Part shown: in pieces, positions 35,079 to 44,400 of the stretch
How the letters are laid out: every line of letters starts with the position of its first letter
Numbering within the stretch: the first letter of the stretch is position 1
Assembly (NCBI GenBank): GCA_031546845.1
Contig: JAVBJT010000024.1
Location: 44,713-108,712 of the forward strand
From: Azoarcus sp031546845
GTDB taxonomy: Bacteria > Pseudomonadota > Gammaproteobacteria > Burkholderiales > Rhodocyclaceae
Length of the DNA stretch: 64,000 nucleotides
Reading direction: 5' to 3'
Translations under genes and position numbers: made by a program
Notes under the pieces: generated by a model
Told to the model about the DNA's origin: nothing
Databases searched by the model: none
What the model saw: only the letters and a program-made list of their open reading frames with translations

Positions 35079-36443
35079 TCATTTTCCAATACAAAAACGC
35101 GAAAAAATAACGCCAAGCAAGTCGTCGGCGGTGAATTCGCCGGTGATGTCGCCGAGTGCCGTCTGCGCCAGCCGTAGTTCTTCGGCGAGCAGTTCCAGCG
35201 CCGTTGGGTTTTCCTCCGCTGCGGCGATGTGCTGGAGGGCTTGGCGCAGGGCGGTGAGGTGGCGTTCGCGGGCGAGGATGGTGTCTTCGCCGTGACTGTG
35301 CCAGCCGGCGATACGGAGCAGTTCCTGGCGCAGCAGGTCGATGCCTTTGCCGTGCTTGGCCGATAGCCGCAGGCGTACATGGCCGTTGTGGTCGATGCGG
35401 CCGGAGGGGTGGCCGGTGAGGTCGTTTTTGTTTTCGATGACGATGCGTTCGACGCTTGGGGGCAGGCGTGCGTCGATTTCTCCGGCGTCGGTATCGGGGT
35501 GAGTCGCGTCTACTAGCCGCAGGATCACGTCCGCGCGCTCGATTTCACGCCAGGTGCGTTCGATGCCGATCCGTTCGACCGTGTCGTTTGTTTCACGCAG
35601 GCCGGCGGTGTCGATGATGTGTAGGGGAATGCCTTCGATCTGGATCGTTTCGCGCACGGCATCGCGGGTGGTGCCGGCGATGTCGGTGACGATGGCGCGG
35701 TCTTCGCCGGCCAGTTGGTTGAGCAGGCTGGATTTGCCGACGTTCGGTTCGCCAACCAGGACGATGTTGAGGCCGCTGCGCAGCAAGGCGCCTTGGCGGG
35801 CGCGGTCGAGCACGCCATCGAGCTCGGCGCGGATCGCCGCCAACCGGGGCAGCGCCCGCGCTTGTTCGAGGAAGTCGATGTCTTCCTCGGGGAAGTCGAG
35901 GGTGGCTTCGACGAGCATGCGCAGGTCGATCAGAGCGTCGCGGATGCGGTGGATTTCGTCGGAAAAGCGGCCCGACAGGGAGCGCATCGCAGAACGGGCG
36001 GCGGCGGTGGTGGAGGCTTCAATCAGGTCGGCCACGCTTTCGGCCTGGGCGAGGTCGAGCTTACCGTTGAGGAAGGCGCGGCGGGTGAATTCGCCGGGTT
36101 CGGCTAGGCGCGCGCCGAGCGCTAGGCAGCGTTCGAGCAGCAGGCGCAGTACCACCGGCCCGCCGTGGCCTTGGAGTTCGAGCACATCTTCGCCGGTAAA
36201 TGAGGCGGGGCCGGGGAAAAACAACGCAATGCCGTGGTCGATCGCTTCGCCGTGGTCGTCGAGGAAGCGGGCGAGGGTGGCGAAGCGTGGTTGCGGGGTG
36301 CGTCCGGTCAGGGTTTGAGCGAACGCACCAAGCCCGCGCCCGGAGATGCGGATGACACCAATGCCGCCGCGCCCTGGTGCGGTCGCGATGGCGGCAATGG
36401 TGTCGGGTGGGGTGTCAGGACTTGCCTGCGTTCGGTTTTGCAC
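35079..36443 (-). CDS. mnmE: tRNA-5-carboxymethylaminomethyl-2-thiouridine synthesis GTPase MnmE
   Basis: 454 residues from a GTG at 36443, the only canonical start before the conserved DTIAAIATAPGRGGIGVIR. Tetrahydrofolate-binding N domain, then G domain inserted in a helical domain: GEPNVGKSSLLNQLA, DIAGTTRDAVRE, DTAGLRE, ENKNDL. C-terminus SRFCIGK has the Cys of the CIGK motif. With MnmG it modifies wobble uridines. Its first codons overlap the yidC end by 29 bases. Confidence 0.97.
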   Translation of the reverse strand: MQNRTQASPDTPPDTIAAIATAPGRGGIGVIRISGRGLGAFAQTLTGRTPQPRFATLARFLDDHGEAIDHGIALFFPGPASFTGEDVLELQGHGGPVVLRLLLERCLALGARLAEPGEFTRRAFLNGKLDLAQAESVADLIEASTTAAARSAMRSLSGRFSDEIHRIRDALIDLRMLVEATLDFPEEDIDFLEQARALPRLAAIRAELDGVLDRARQGALLRSGLNIVLVGEPNVGKSSLLNQLAGEDRAIVTDIAGTTRDAVRETIQIEGIPLHIIDTAGLRETNDTVERIGIERTWREIERADVILRLVDATHPDTDAGEIDARLPPSVERIVIENKNDLTGHPSGRIDHNGHVRLRLSAKHGKGIDLLRQELLRIAGWHSHGEDTILARERHLTALRQALQHIAAAEENPTALELLAEELRLAQTALGDITGEFTADDLLGVIFSRFCIGK

Positions 36444-38079
36444 CCTCGATCATCCGGGTGATTTTCCATTGCTGGGCAATGGACAGCATGTTGTTGACGA
36501 CCCAGTACAACACGAGGCCGGACGGGAACCACAGGAACATGACGGAGAAGACGATTGGCATCGCCATCATCAGCTTGGCCTGAACGGGGTCTGGCGGCGT
36601 GGGGTTGAGCCTGGTTTGCACCAGCATGGAGATGCCCATGATGACTGGCAGGATGTAGTACGGGTCTTTCGCCGACAGGTCGTGAATCCAGCCGAGCCAC
36701 GGTGCCTGACGCATTTCGACGCTACCGAGCAGTACCCAGTAGAGGGCGATGAAGACGGGGATCTGGACGACGATGGGCAGGCAACCGCCGAGCGGGTTGA
36801 TTTTCTCGTTGCGGTAGAGGCTCATCATTTCCTGCTGCATCTTGGCTTTATCGTCGCCGTATTGCTCCTTCATCCGTTGCAGGCGCGGCGCGAGCACGCG
36901 CATCTTGGCCATGGATTTGTAGCTGGCCGCGGATAGGGGGAAGAACAGCAGCTTGAGCACCATCGTGACCAGAATGATGGCCCAGCCCCAGTTGCCGGTG
37001 AGCCCGTGGAACCAGGACAGTACCCAGAACAAGGGGGCCGCGATGATCGTCAGCCAGCCGTAATCGACCACCAGATCGAGGCCGGGGGCGATGCTTTGCA
37101 GTTTGTTCTGTTCCTGCGGGCCGGCGTAGAGCCGTGAGTTGGCCGTGCCGGTGGCGCCGGGTGCGATTTCCGTTACTGGCACGATCAGGCCGGCGGAATA
37201 GAGATCGTTGCCGACCTTGCGGGCGAAAAATTCACGTTGCACGTTGTCTTCGGGCAACCAGGCGCTGACGAAGTAGTGCTGCACCATGGCAACCCAGCCG
37301 TTATCCGAAGGCTGCGGAAATTTCGCTTTGCCCTTGTCTATGTCTTCGAACTGGACCTTGTGGAATTTTTCCGCGTCGGTGTAGAAGGCCGGGCCGGTGA
37401 AGGTGTGCACGCCGAAGGCTTCCACTTGCTCGGCGGGTTTGCCGTCGCGGGTGATCTGAAAGTAGGCGTGCGGCGCAATCGCCTGGGCGCTGCCATTGGC
37501 GATTTCATAACGTATGTCAACCAGGTAGCTGCCACGGTGGAAAGTCAGCAGCTTGGCGACCTGAACGCCATTTTGCGCTGGCGCTTCGAGTCGCAGCGTC
37601 AGCGTATCCTCGCCGTCTTTCAGTGTCAGATCGCCCGGCGGCAGCGTGAATACCGTTTTGTGGTTGGGCAGATCGGCGCCGATCAGGCCGGATTGTGCGT
37701 TGTAAAGATGGCGGGCGCCGTCGTCGAGCAGAACAAAGCCTTTTGCTTTGTCGTCGCTCGCGCGATGCTGTGTGAGTTCGAGGCGGACGATATCGCCGCC
37801 GGTGGCGGAGATTTCGGCGCGGAACATGTCGGTGCTCACGCTGATTCGTGGCGTGACGGACGCAATGGTGTGCTCAATAGCGGATGTCGGAGCACTACCG
37901 CCTAAATTGGCGCTTGGCGCTGGCACGGTGCCGGGCACCTCGGGCGTGGTCGCGCCGGATTGGCTCTGCGCGGCTGCGGGCACCGATGCCGGTGGTTGTT
38001 TGTGCTTGATCCAGCCGTCCCACAGCATGAACAGGGAGAGCATGAAAACGGTGAGCAGGACGAGGCGGCGTTGATCCAT
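36415..38079 (-). CDS. yidC: Membrane protein insertase YidC
   Basis: 554 residues. N-terminal helix (LVLLTVFMLSLFMLWDGW), a long periplasmic beta domain, then five membrane helices of the Oxa1 core with WAIILVTMVLKLLFFPLS, the positively charged hairpin QRMKEQYGDDKAKMQQEMMSLY and MGISMLVQTRLNPTPPDPVQ. Inserts and folds membrane proteins with or without SecYEG. Ends where mnmE begins; starts 26 bases after yidD. Confidence 0.98.
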   Translation of the reverse strand: MDQRRLVLLTVFMLSLFMLWDGWIKHKQPPASVPAAAQSQSGATTPEVPGTVPAPSANLGGSAPTSAIEHTIASVTPRISVSTDMFRAEISATGGDIVRLELTQHRASDDKAKGFVLLDDGARHLYNAQSGLIGADLPNHKTVFTLPPGDLTLKDGEDTLTLRLEAPAQNGVQVAKLLTFHRGSYLVDIRYEIANGSAQAIAPHAYFQITRDGKPAEQVEAFGVHTFTGPAFYTDAEKFHKVQFEDIDKGKAKFPQPSDNGWVAMVQHYFVSAWLPEDNVQREFFARKVGNDLYSAGLIVPVTEIAPGATGTANSRLYAGPQEQNKLQSIAPGLDLVVDYGWLTIIAAPLFWVLSWFHGLTGNWGWAIILVTMVLKLLFFPLSAASYKSMAKMRVLAPRLQRMKEQYGDDKAKMQQEMMSLYRNEKINPLGGCLPIVVQIPVFIALYWVLLGSVEMRQAPWLGWIHDLSAKDPYYILPVIMGISMLVQTRLNPTPPDPVQAKLMMAMPIVFSVMFLWFPSGLVLYWVVNNMLSIAQQWKITRMIEGAKPNAGKS

Positions 38080-38105
38080 CGGATTCGGGGGCGTTTGGTC
38101 GTTGG

Positions 38106-38315
38106 TCAGGGAACGGGATCATACCCGCCTGGGTGAAAAGGGTGGCAGCGGCCAACCCGGCGAAGGGCGATCCAACTGCCGCGCAGTGCGCCGTGACGTT
38201 GCACGGCTTCAATCGCGTATGCCGAACAACTGGGGTGAAAGCGGCAATTGCGCCCCAGCCAGGGACTGACGAGGTAGCGATACAGACGCAGGCCGCCAAT
38301 CAACAGACTTTTCAT
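38106..38315 (-). CDS. yidD: Membrane protein insertion efficiency factor YidD
   Basis: 69 residues. Haemolysin-like family signature: LRLYRYLVSPWLGRNCRFHPSCSAYAIEA with two cysteines, and RRVGRCHPFHPGGYDPVP. Peripheral inner-membrane helper of YidC. Start overlaps rnpA stop by four bases (ATGA-type). Confidence 0.96.
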   Translation of the reverse strand: MKSLLIGGLRLYRYLVSPWLGRNCRFHPSCSAYAIEAVQRHGALRGSWIALRRVGRCHPFHPGGYDPVP

Positions 38316-38626
38316 TGCCGTGGCAAACGTTCCAGCAGTTGCCGCGCGTCGCGGTTGAGATCGGCGCGGGTGGCGTCGTGGATGCTTGCATGCAGACGGA
38401 TGACGAGGTCGCAGGCCGGCAATGTCACTCTTTCCCGCCGAAATATATCGCGGACGATACGTTTGACGAGGTTGCGCGTGGTTGCGCGCTTGGCGAGTTT
38501 TTTCGCCACAACCACGCCGAGGCGGGCGGTTTCCAGTGTGTTCGGCCGGTAATGAAGAATGAGAAACTGGCCGCGCAACGCCTTCCGAAAAGCAAAAACG
38601 GATGAAAACTCATCCGTTTTGTGCAG
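38312..38626 (-). CDS. rnpA: Ribonuclease P protein component, start codon uncertain
   Basis: The 3' end is certain (RQLLERLPRQ at 38312). Core motifs: LRGQFLILHYRPN, RLGVVVAKKLAKRATTRNLVKRIVRDIFR, the RNR-type motif that binds RNase P RNA. Extending upstream in frame, KTDEFSSVFAFRK and AYRLHKTDEF are conserved RnpA N-terminal sequence, so the gene must start at or before 38626. Between there and the in-frame stop at 38720-38722 there is no ATG, GTG or TTG; the first canonical start is a TTG at 38578, too late. I set 38626, a CTG at the Leu of YRLHK, as a placeholder. The real start is probably a non-canonical codon near rpmH's end, or a sequencing indel has shifted the frame. Confidence 0.8.
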   Translation of the reverse strand: MHKTDEFSSVFAFRKALRGQFLILHYRPNTLETARLGVVVAKKLAKRATTRNLVKRIVRDIFRRERVTLPACDLVIRLHASIHDATRADLNRDARQLLERLPRQ

Positions 38627-38675
38627 TCTGTATGCGCTACGAAAACGCTGGTCGGCGCTCGCAGCTTCCGCCGCC

Positions 38676-38810
38676 TCAAACGGCGAGGCGATGGCGACCC
38701 TTGGCGCGGCGGGCGCGGATTACAGAGCGGCCGCCACGGGTTTTCATACGGACCAGGAAGCCGTGCGTGCGCTTGCGGCGGACGACGGAAGGTTGGTAAG
38801 TGCGTTTCAT
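38676..38810 (-). CDS. rpmH: 50S ribosomal protein L34
   Basis: 44 residues, canonical: MKRTYQPSVVRRKRTHGF, MKTRGGRSVIRARRAKGR and ending HRLAV. Divergent from dnaA, first gene of rpmH-rnpA-yidD-yidC-mnmE. A strong promoter lies 31 bases upstream. Confidence 0.99.
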   Translation of the reverse strand: MKRTYQPSVVRRKRTHGFLVRMKTRGGRSVIRARRAKGRHRLAV

Positions 38811-38840
38811 GATCGGACCGTGGGCTGAGTCAAACGCGAG

Positions 38841-38869
38841 ATTTCATTGCATAATCCCATGTTTGTCAA
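38841..38869 (-). promoter_or_regulatory. Sigma-70 promoter of rpmH
   Basis: On the minus strand a perfect TTGACA (plus 38864-38869), 17-base spacer, TGAAAT (plus 38841-38846). Expected start is about 23-25 bases ahead of the rpmH ATG. Confidence 0.68.
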
Positions 38870-39109
38870 GAGGATTTTTTCCCTTCCCCTTTCTTTTGCC
38901 GGTGGATAGGTCCCGCCGTGACGGGTAGAATTAGTTGTTTGTGTGTTTGTCGGCATGGAGGGGCTGGGGCTGGCCATTGGCTTTATTGGCTTGCAGAGCC
39001 GCTCGGTAAACACAGATTTTCCTAACGAGTCTTCAAGCAGATTCTCGCCTGCCCGGTTTCCCTTTGGAAACAAAATGGGCGCACCTGTTGAAAACTATCG
39101 AGAGTTGCA
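38870..39109. other. rpmH-dnaA intergenic region, candidate oriC without clear DnaA boxes
   Basis: By gene context this is where many betaproteobacteria place oriC. I looked for TTATCCACA and its complement on both strands and found only weak resemblances (GGTGGATAG; CTGTGTTTA on the minus strand). There is a T-rich tract at 38870-38900. A role in origin function is positional inference only. The dnaA promoter must also be here but is not evident. Confidence 0.35.
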
Positions 39110-40546
39110 TTGCAAGCACTGACCGCCCATCCCGTGAATCGAGACTTTTGGACCTTTTGCCTGTCGCGCCTTGAGCAGGAACTGCCGCAGCAGCAGTTCA
39201 AGACCTGGATCAAGGTACTGCACGCCAGCGAAGATGGCGACGACGCTGGGCCCACGCTCACGCTCGTCGCGCCCAGCCGTTTCGTTCTGCAATGGGTGCG
39301 GGAACGCTATCTGCGCCGTATTGGCGAGCTTGGCGAGGAGTTTCACGCCGCGCCGCTGCAACTGGATTTACGCTTGGCCGCTGTGGCTGCGAATGATCGT
39401 CACACAGCAACCGTTGTGGAGGCCGTGCCCACCAAGCAGGCACAGCCGGGTGGCAATGAAGTTGCGCCGCCGCCGCCGGCCGCCGTGCGCGCGCCGGAGC
39501 CAGGCCCGGCCGAGCCCTCTTACGAAAAAACGCGGCTGAATCCCGATTTCACCTTCGATACGCTGGTTACCGGCCGCGCCAACGATCTTGCCCGCGCCGC
39601 CGCCATGCAGGTGGCGCAGAATCCCGGCACCTCGTACAACCCGCTGTTTATCTACGGCGGCGTCGGCTTGGGCAAAACGCACTTGATCCACGCCATCGGC
39701 AACGCGGTGTATCGCCACAATCCGCGCGCGGTGATCCGCTACGTGCACGTCGAGGATTACTACGCCGACGTGGTGCGCGCCTACCAGCAGAAGAGCTTCG
39801 ATGCCTTCAAGCGTTACTACCGCTCGCTGGATCTGTTGTTGATCGACGATATTCAGTTCTTCAACAACAAGAACCGCACACAGGAAGAGTTTTTCCACGC
39901 CTTCAACGCGCTGACCGAGGCGCGCAAGCAGATCGTCATTACCTGCGATACCTATCCGAAGGATATCCAGGGCTTGGAAGATCGGCTGATTTCGCGTTTC
40001 GACTGGGGGCTGACGGTGCAAATCGAGCCGCCCGAGCTGGAAATGCGCGTGGCGATCCTGAAGAAAAAGGCCGAGGCGCTGCGGGTGACGGTTGACGACG
40101 ACGTCGCCTTCCTCATCGCCAAGAATCTGCGCTCGAACGTGCGCGAATTGGAAGGCGCGCTGAACAAGGTTGTGGCCTATGCCCGCTTCCACGGGCACGG
40201 TATTTCGCTGGAAGTGGCCAAGGATGCGTTGAAGGACCTGCTCCACGCACACAACCGCCAGCTTTCCATCGACCATATTCAGAAGACTGTCGCCGACTAC
40301 TACAAGATCAAAATCGCCGACATGCACTCGAAAAAACGCACGCGCGTCATCGCCCGCCCGCGCCAGGTGGCTATGTGGCTGGCCAAGGAATTGACACCGA
40401 TGTCGCTACCGGCGATTGGCGAAGCCTTCGGCGGGCGCGACCATACCACTGTGCTTCACGCCTGTCGCACGATCACCGAACTGCGGCTCAACGATCATCA
40501 GTTGAACCACGATGTTCATGTGCTGACCCAGGTTCTCCGTGGCTGA
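39110..40546 (+). CDS. dnaA: Chromosomal replication initiator protein DnaA
   Basis: 478 residues from a TTG at 39110 (MQALTAHPVNRDFW). Domain I (WTFCLSRLEQELPQQQFKTWI), Pro/Ala-rich domain II linker, AAA+ domain III with GGVGLGKTHLIHAIGNAVY, DLLLIDDIQFFNNKNRTQEEF and SRFDWGLTV, and domain IV with the DNA-binding signature GRDHTTVLHACRTI. Initiates chromosome replication. The absence of an ATG before TFCLS supports the TTG start. Confidence 0.98.
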   Translation: MQALTAHPVNRDFWTFCLSRLEQELPQQQFKTWIKVLHASEDGDDAGPTLTLVAPSRFVLQWVRERYLRRIGELGEEFHAAPLQLDLRLAAVAANDRHTATVVEAVPTKQAQPGGNEVAPPPPAAVRAPEPGPAEPSYEKTRLNPDFTFDTLVTGRANDLARAAAMQVAQNPGTSYNPLFIYGGVGLGKTHLIHAIGNAVYRHNPRAVIRYVHVEDYYADVVRAYQQKSFDAFKRYYRSLDLLLIDDIQFFNNKNRTQEEFFHAFNALTEARKQIVITCDTYPKDIQGLEDRLISRFDWGLTVQIEPPELEMRVAILKKKAEALRVTVDDDVAFLIAKNLRSNVRELEGALNKVVAYARFHGHGISLEVAKDALKDLLHAHNRQLSIDHIQKTVADYYKIKIADMHSKKRTRVIARPRQVAMWLAKELTPMSLPAIGEAFGGRDHTTVLHACRTITELRLNDHQLNHDVHVLTQVLRG

Positions 40547-40587
40547 AATCAGCCGTTTTCGATCAACCCACCAAGCTTAACGAGACC

Positions 40588-41697
40588 ATGCTCCTGCTCT
40601 CCACCACCCGCGACGCGCTGCTCGCTCCGCTACAGTCGGTTGCCGGCATCGTCGAAAAACGCCATACCCTGCCGATCCTGTCGAACGTATTGATCGAGAA
40701 GCAGGGTGAGCAACTCACCTTGCTCGCCACCGATATCGAAATCCAGATCCGCACCACCACGGCGGGCAACATCGGTGGCGAGGATGTGGCGATCACCGTT
40801 GGCGCACGCAAGTTGCAAGACATTCTGCGCGCCTTGCCCGATGGCATCGATCTCAACCTGACGCTCGACGACAAGCGCCTGATCGTCAAGGCCGGCAAAA
40901 GCCGCTTTCAACTGCAAACCCTGCCCGCCGCCGACTACCCGCGCATGAGCCTGCCCGACGGCGACGCCGTGCGCCTTACCGTCGCCCAGCGCGCGTTCAA
41001 GCGCCAACTCGCCCAGGTGTCCTACTCGATGGCGCAGCAGGATATCCGCTACTACCTCAACGGCTTGCTGCTGATCGCGGACGATAGCGAACTGCGCATG
41101 GTCGCCACCGACGGCCATCGCCTCGCCTATGTGGGCGGTGAACTCGACGCCCCGGTGAGCGCACACACCGAAGCCATCCTGCCACGCAAAACGGTGCTCG
41201 AACTGGCCCGCCAGCTTGCCGATAGCGACGATCCGCTGGAAATTACCCTCGCGGGCAATCAAGCGGTGTTCCGCTTCGGCCCAATCGAGCTTGTTTCCAA
41301 GCTGATCGATGGCAAATTCCCCGACTACGAGCGGGTGATTCCGCAAAACCACCCCAAGCTCATCGTTTTCAACCGACAACCCTTGCTCGCCTCGCTTTCC
41401 CGCGCCGCCATTCTCACCAACGAGAAATTTCATGGTGTGCGCATGGTACTGTCCGACGGCGCGTTGAAAATCGTCAGCACCAACGCCGAGCAGGAAGAGG
41501 CGCAGGACGAACTCGAAATCGATTACCAAGGCGAAACCCTGGATATCGGCTTCAACGTCACCTACCTGCTCGACGTGCTCAACAACCTTTCGTCCGACAC
41601 CGTCGAATGGCGCTTCAACGACGGTAATTCCAGCGCGTTGATCACGCTGCCCGGCAACGAACGCTTCAAGTACGTGGTAATGCCAATGCGGATTTGA
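40588..41697 (+). CDS. dnaN: DNA polymerase III beta sliding clamp
   Basis: 369 residues from ATG 40588 (MLLLSTTRDALLAPLQSVAGIVE); a longer frame from 40375 runs through dnaA's end. Three-domain clamp: KRHTLPILSNVLIE, YYLNGLLLIADDSELRMVATDGHRLAY and the C-terminal KYVVMPMRI. 41 bases after dnaA. Confidence 0.98.
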   Translation: MLLLSTTRDALLAPLQSVAGIVEKRHTLPILSNVLIEKQGEQLTLLATDIEIQIRTTTAGNIGGEDVAITVGARKLQDILRALPDGIDLNLTLDDKRLIVKAGKSRFQLQTLPAADYPRMSLPDGDAVRLTVAQRAFKRQLAQVSYSMAQQDIRYYLNGLLLIADDSELRMVATDGHRLAYVGGELDAPVSAHTEAILPRKTVLELARQLADSDDPLEITLAGNQAVFRFGPIELVSKLIDGKFPDYERVIPQNHPKLIVFNRQPLLASLSRAAILTNEKFHGVRMVLSDGALKIVSTNAEQEEAQDELEIDYQGETLDIGFNVTYLLDVLNNLSSDTVEWRFNDGNSSALITLPGNERFKYVVMPMRI

Positions 41698-41793
41698 TCC
41701 GCAGCCGCCCTGTCGTTCGCGCCAGTCCGGTCATGAGCCGGGCTTGGCGCTTTCCCGCCGCGCAGGCCATCCCTCCGATTACCCGAGACGAAC

Positions 41794-44319
41794 ATGTCCG
41801 AACCGCAACAGCCGCAGAATCCGCCCAACCCCTCCGAGCAGCCGCCCAGCCCGCAGGCCGACAACCGCTACGACGAATCCAGCATCCAGCAGTTGGAAGG
41901 GCTGGAAGCCGTGCGCAAGCGCCCCGGCATGTACATTGGCGACACCTCGGACGGCACCGGCCTGCACCACATGGTGTTCGAAGTCGTCGATAACGCCATC
42001 GACGAAGCGCTGGCCGGCCATTGCGACGATATCGTCATTACCATCCATGCCGACAATTCCATCTCCGTTACCGACAACGGGCGCGGCATCCCTGTCGGCG
42101 TCAAGATGGACGACAAGCACGAACCCAAGCGTAGCGCGGCTGAAATCGTCATGTGCGTGCTCCATGCCGGTGGCAAGTTCAACCAGAACAGCTACAAGGT
42201 ATCTGGCGGCCTGCACGGCGTCGGCGTCTCCTGCGTCAACGCTCTGTCCAAATGGCTGCGCCTCACCATCCGGCGCGACGGCAAACGGCATTTTCTCGAA
42301 TTCCATCGCGGCGCGGCCCAGGATCGCGTCATCCAAATCGCCGATGGCGTCGAAACCAGTCCGCTCAAAATACTCGGCGATTCCACCCGCAGCGGTACTG
42401 AAGTGCATTTTCTCGCTGACGAAGAAATCTTCGGCACCGTCGAATTCCACTACGACATTCTCGCCAAGCGCCTGCGCGAACTCTCCTTCCTCAATAACGG
42501 CGTCAAGATTCGGCTGGTGGATCAATGTAACGGCAAGGAAGAAAACTTCGCCTTCGCCGGCGGCGTAAAAGGCTTTGTCGAATACATCAACCGCGCCAAA
42601 AGCGTGCTCCACCCCAACGTCTTCTACGCCGAGGGCACCACCCGCACCGCCACCGGCGCTGGGCACGACGCCGAACTCGCCGTCGAAGTCGCCATGCAGT
42701 GGAACGACAGCTACGCCGAACAAGTGCTCTGCTTCACCAATAACATTCCGCAAGCGGATGGCGGCACCCACCTTACCGGCTTGCGCGCGGCCATGACGCG
42801 CGTTATCAACAAATACATCGAAGAACACGAAATCGCCAAAAAGGCCAAGGTCGACATCACCGGTGACGACATGCGCGAAGGCCTCGCCTGCGTGCTCTCG
42901 GTGAAAATGCCCGACCCCAAATTCGCCAGCCAGACCAAAATGAAGCTGGTTTCCAGCGAAGCCCGGCCGGCCGTGGAAGAAGTCGTCGCCAACAAGCTCA
43001 ACGATTTCCTCCAAGAAAACCCCCTCGACGCCCGCACCATCTGCGCCAAAATCGTCGAAGCCGCGCGCGCGCGCGACGCTGCCCGCAAAGCGCGCGAAAT
43101 GACCCGCCGCAAAGGCGTGCTCGACGGCGTCGGCCTGCCCGGCAAACTCGCCGACTGTCAGGAAAAAGACCCCGCCCTGTGCGAGCTCTACCTGGTCGAG
43201 GGCGACTCCGCCGGCGGCTCCGCCAAACAAGGGCGCGACCGTAAATTCCAGGCCATCCTGCCGCTCAAGGGCAAAATCCTCAACGTCGAAAAAGCCCGCT
43301 TCGACAAACTGCTGCAAAGCCAGGAAATCGCCACCCTCATCACCGCGCTCGGCACCAGCATCGGCAAGGACGACTACAAGCCTGAAAAGCTGCGCTACCA
43401 CCGCATCATCCTGATGACCGACGCCGACGTCGATGGCGCCCACATCCGCACCCTGCTCCTCACCTTCTTCTACCGCCAGATGCCCGAACTCGTCGAGCGC
43501 GGCCACATCTACATCGCCCAGCCCCCGCTGTACAAAATCAAGCACGGCAAAAGCGAGATCTACATCAAGGACGACCACGAGCTCAACGGCCACCTGCTCA
43601 AGCTCGCGCTAGACGGCGCCGCGCTTGTCCCAAGTGAGGGCGCTGCCCCCATCATCGACGAAGCCCTGGCCGGTCTCGCCCGCTCCTACCTCCTCGCCGA
43701 AGCCGTCACCCGCCGGCTCGCCAGCTATATTGACCCCGAAGTGCTGCAAGCCATGCTCGCGCACGACATCAGCGTCGATCTGGAAAACGAAGCCACCGCC
43801 CGCGACTCCGCCGCCCGCATCCAGCCCCACCTCCCCGAAGGGCTGCAAATTCGCGCCGAATACCACGACGAAGCCGAAGGCTGGCGCCTCGCCATCGAAC
43901 GCCTGCACCACGGCAACCGCAAATTCGGCTGGATCGAAACCGACTTCCTCGTCTCCGGCGACTACCGCACCATCCGCAACGCCGCCGAAGCCATCACCGG
44001 CCTCATCGGCCCCGGCGCCGAAATCCGCCGTGGCGAAAAACGCCAAACCATCACCCGCTTCGCCGAAGCCATCGCCTGGCTACTCGCCGAAGTCGAACGC
44101 GGCCTGACCAAACAGCGCTACAAAGGCCTCGGCGAAATGAACCCCGAGCAGCTATGGGAAACCACCATGGACCCCGGCGTGCGCCGCCTGCTACGCGTAC
44201 AGATCGACGACGCCATTGCCGCGGACGAAATCTTTACCACGCTGATGGGTGATAACGTGGAGCCTCGCCGGGCGTTTATCGAGGGTAATGCGCTGTATGC
44301 GCAGAATATTGATGTTTGA
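41794..44319 (+). CDS. gyrB: DNA gyrase subunit B
   Basis: 841 residues, the long proteobacterial form with an insert in the TOPRIM region. GHKL ATPase (VVDNAIDEALAGHCDDI, DNGRGIPVG, GGLHGVGVSCVNALS), TOPRIM with EGDSAGGSAKQGRDRKFQAI and TDADVDGAHIRTLLL, and the C-terminal RYKGLGEMNPEQLWETTMDP. Directly follows dnaN by 96 bases: no recF gene or fragment lies between. Confidence 0.98.
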   Translation: MSEPQQPQNPPNPSEQPPSPQADNRYDESSIQQLEGLEAVRKRPGMYIGDTSDGTGLHHMVFEVVDNAIDEALAGHCDDIVITIHADNSISVTDNGRGIPVGVKMDDKHEPKRSAAEIVMCVLHAGGKFNQNSYKVSGGLHGVGVSCVNALSKWLRLTIRRDGKRHFLEFHRGAAQDRVIQIADGVETSPLKILGDSTRSGTEVHFLADEEIFGTVEFHYDILAKRLRELSFLNNGVKIRLVDQCNGKEENFAFAGGVKGFVEYINRAKSVLHPNVFYAEGTTRTATGAGHDAELAVEVAMQWNDSYAEQVLCFTNNIPQADGGTHLTGLRAAMTRVINKYIEEHEIAKKAKVDITGDDMREGLACVLSVKMPDPKFASQTKMKLVSSEARPAVEEVVANKLNDFLQENPLDARTICAKIVEAARARDAARKAREMTRRKGVLDGVGLPGKLADCQEKDPALCELYLVEGDSAGGSAKQGRDRKFQAILPLKGKILNVEKARFDKLLQSQEIATLITALGTSIGKDDYKPEKLRYHRIILMTDADVDGAHIRTLLLTFFYRQMPELVERGHIYIAQPPLYKIKHGKSEIYIKDDHELNGHLLKLALDGAALVPSEGAAPIIDEALAGLARSYLLAEAVTRRLASYIDPEVLQAMLAHDISVDLENEATARDSAARIQPHLPEGLQIRAEYHDEAEGWRLAIERLHHGNRKFGWIETDFLVSGDYRTIRNAAEAITGLIGPGAEIRRGEKRQTITRFAEAIAWLLAEVERGLTKQRYKGLGEMNPEQLWETTMDPGVRRLLRVQIDDAIAADEIFTTLMGDNVEPRRAFIEGNALYAQNIDV

Positions 44320-44339
44320 GGTTGTGTAGAATTGTAGGA

Positions 44340-44385
44340 TCCCACGATTATCTAGATTTTTCCCAAAAGTCTAGATTTCGTGGGA
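44340..44385. repeat. Inverted repeat after gyrB, with a palindromic TCTAGA in each arm
   Basis: TCCCACGA at 44340-44347 pairs with TCGTGGGA at 44378-44385. Inside, two copies of TCTAGA flank a TTTTTCCCAAAAG loop, giving an interrupted stem. It lies between the gyrB stop and the clear terminator. Could be an extra terminator structure or a protein-binding palindrome. Confidence 0.6.
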
Positions 44386-44400
44386 ATTCGATCTGCTTCG

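Noticed and set aside
38425..38679. 84-codon minus frame starting at a TTG beside rpmH
   Set aside because: Out of frame with conserved RnpA sequence; its translation has no similarity to RnpA. Kept only as evidence for a possible base error.
41779..43593. 604-codon minus-strand open frame over gyrB
   Set aside because: Antisense shadow of a G/C-rich conserved gene; gyrB on plus has complete motifs.
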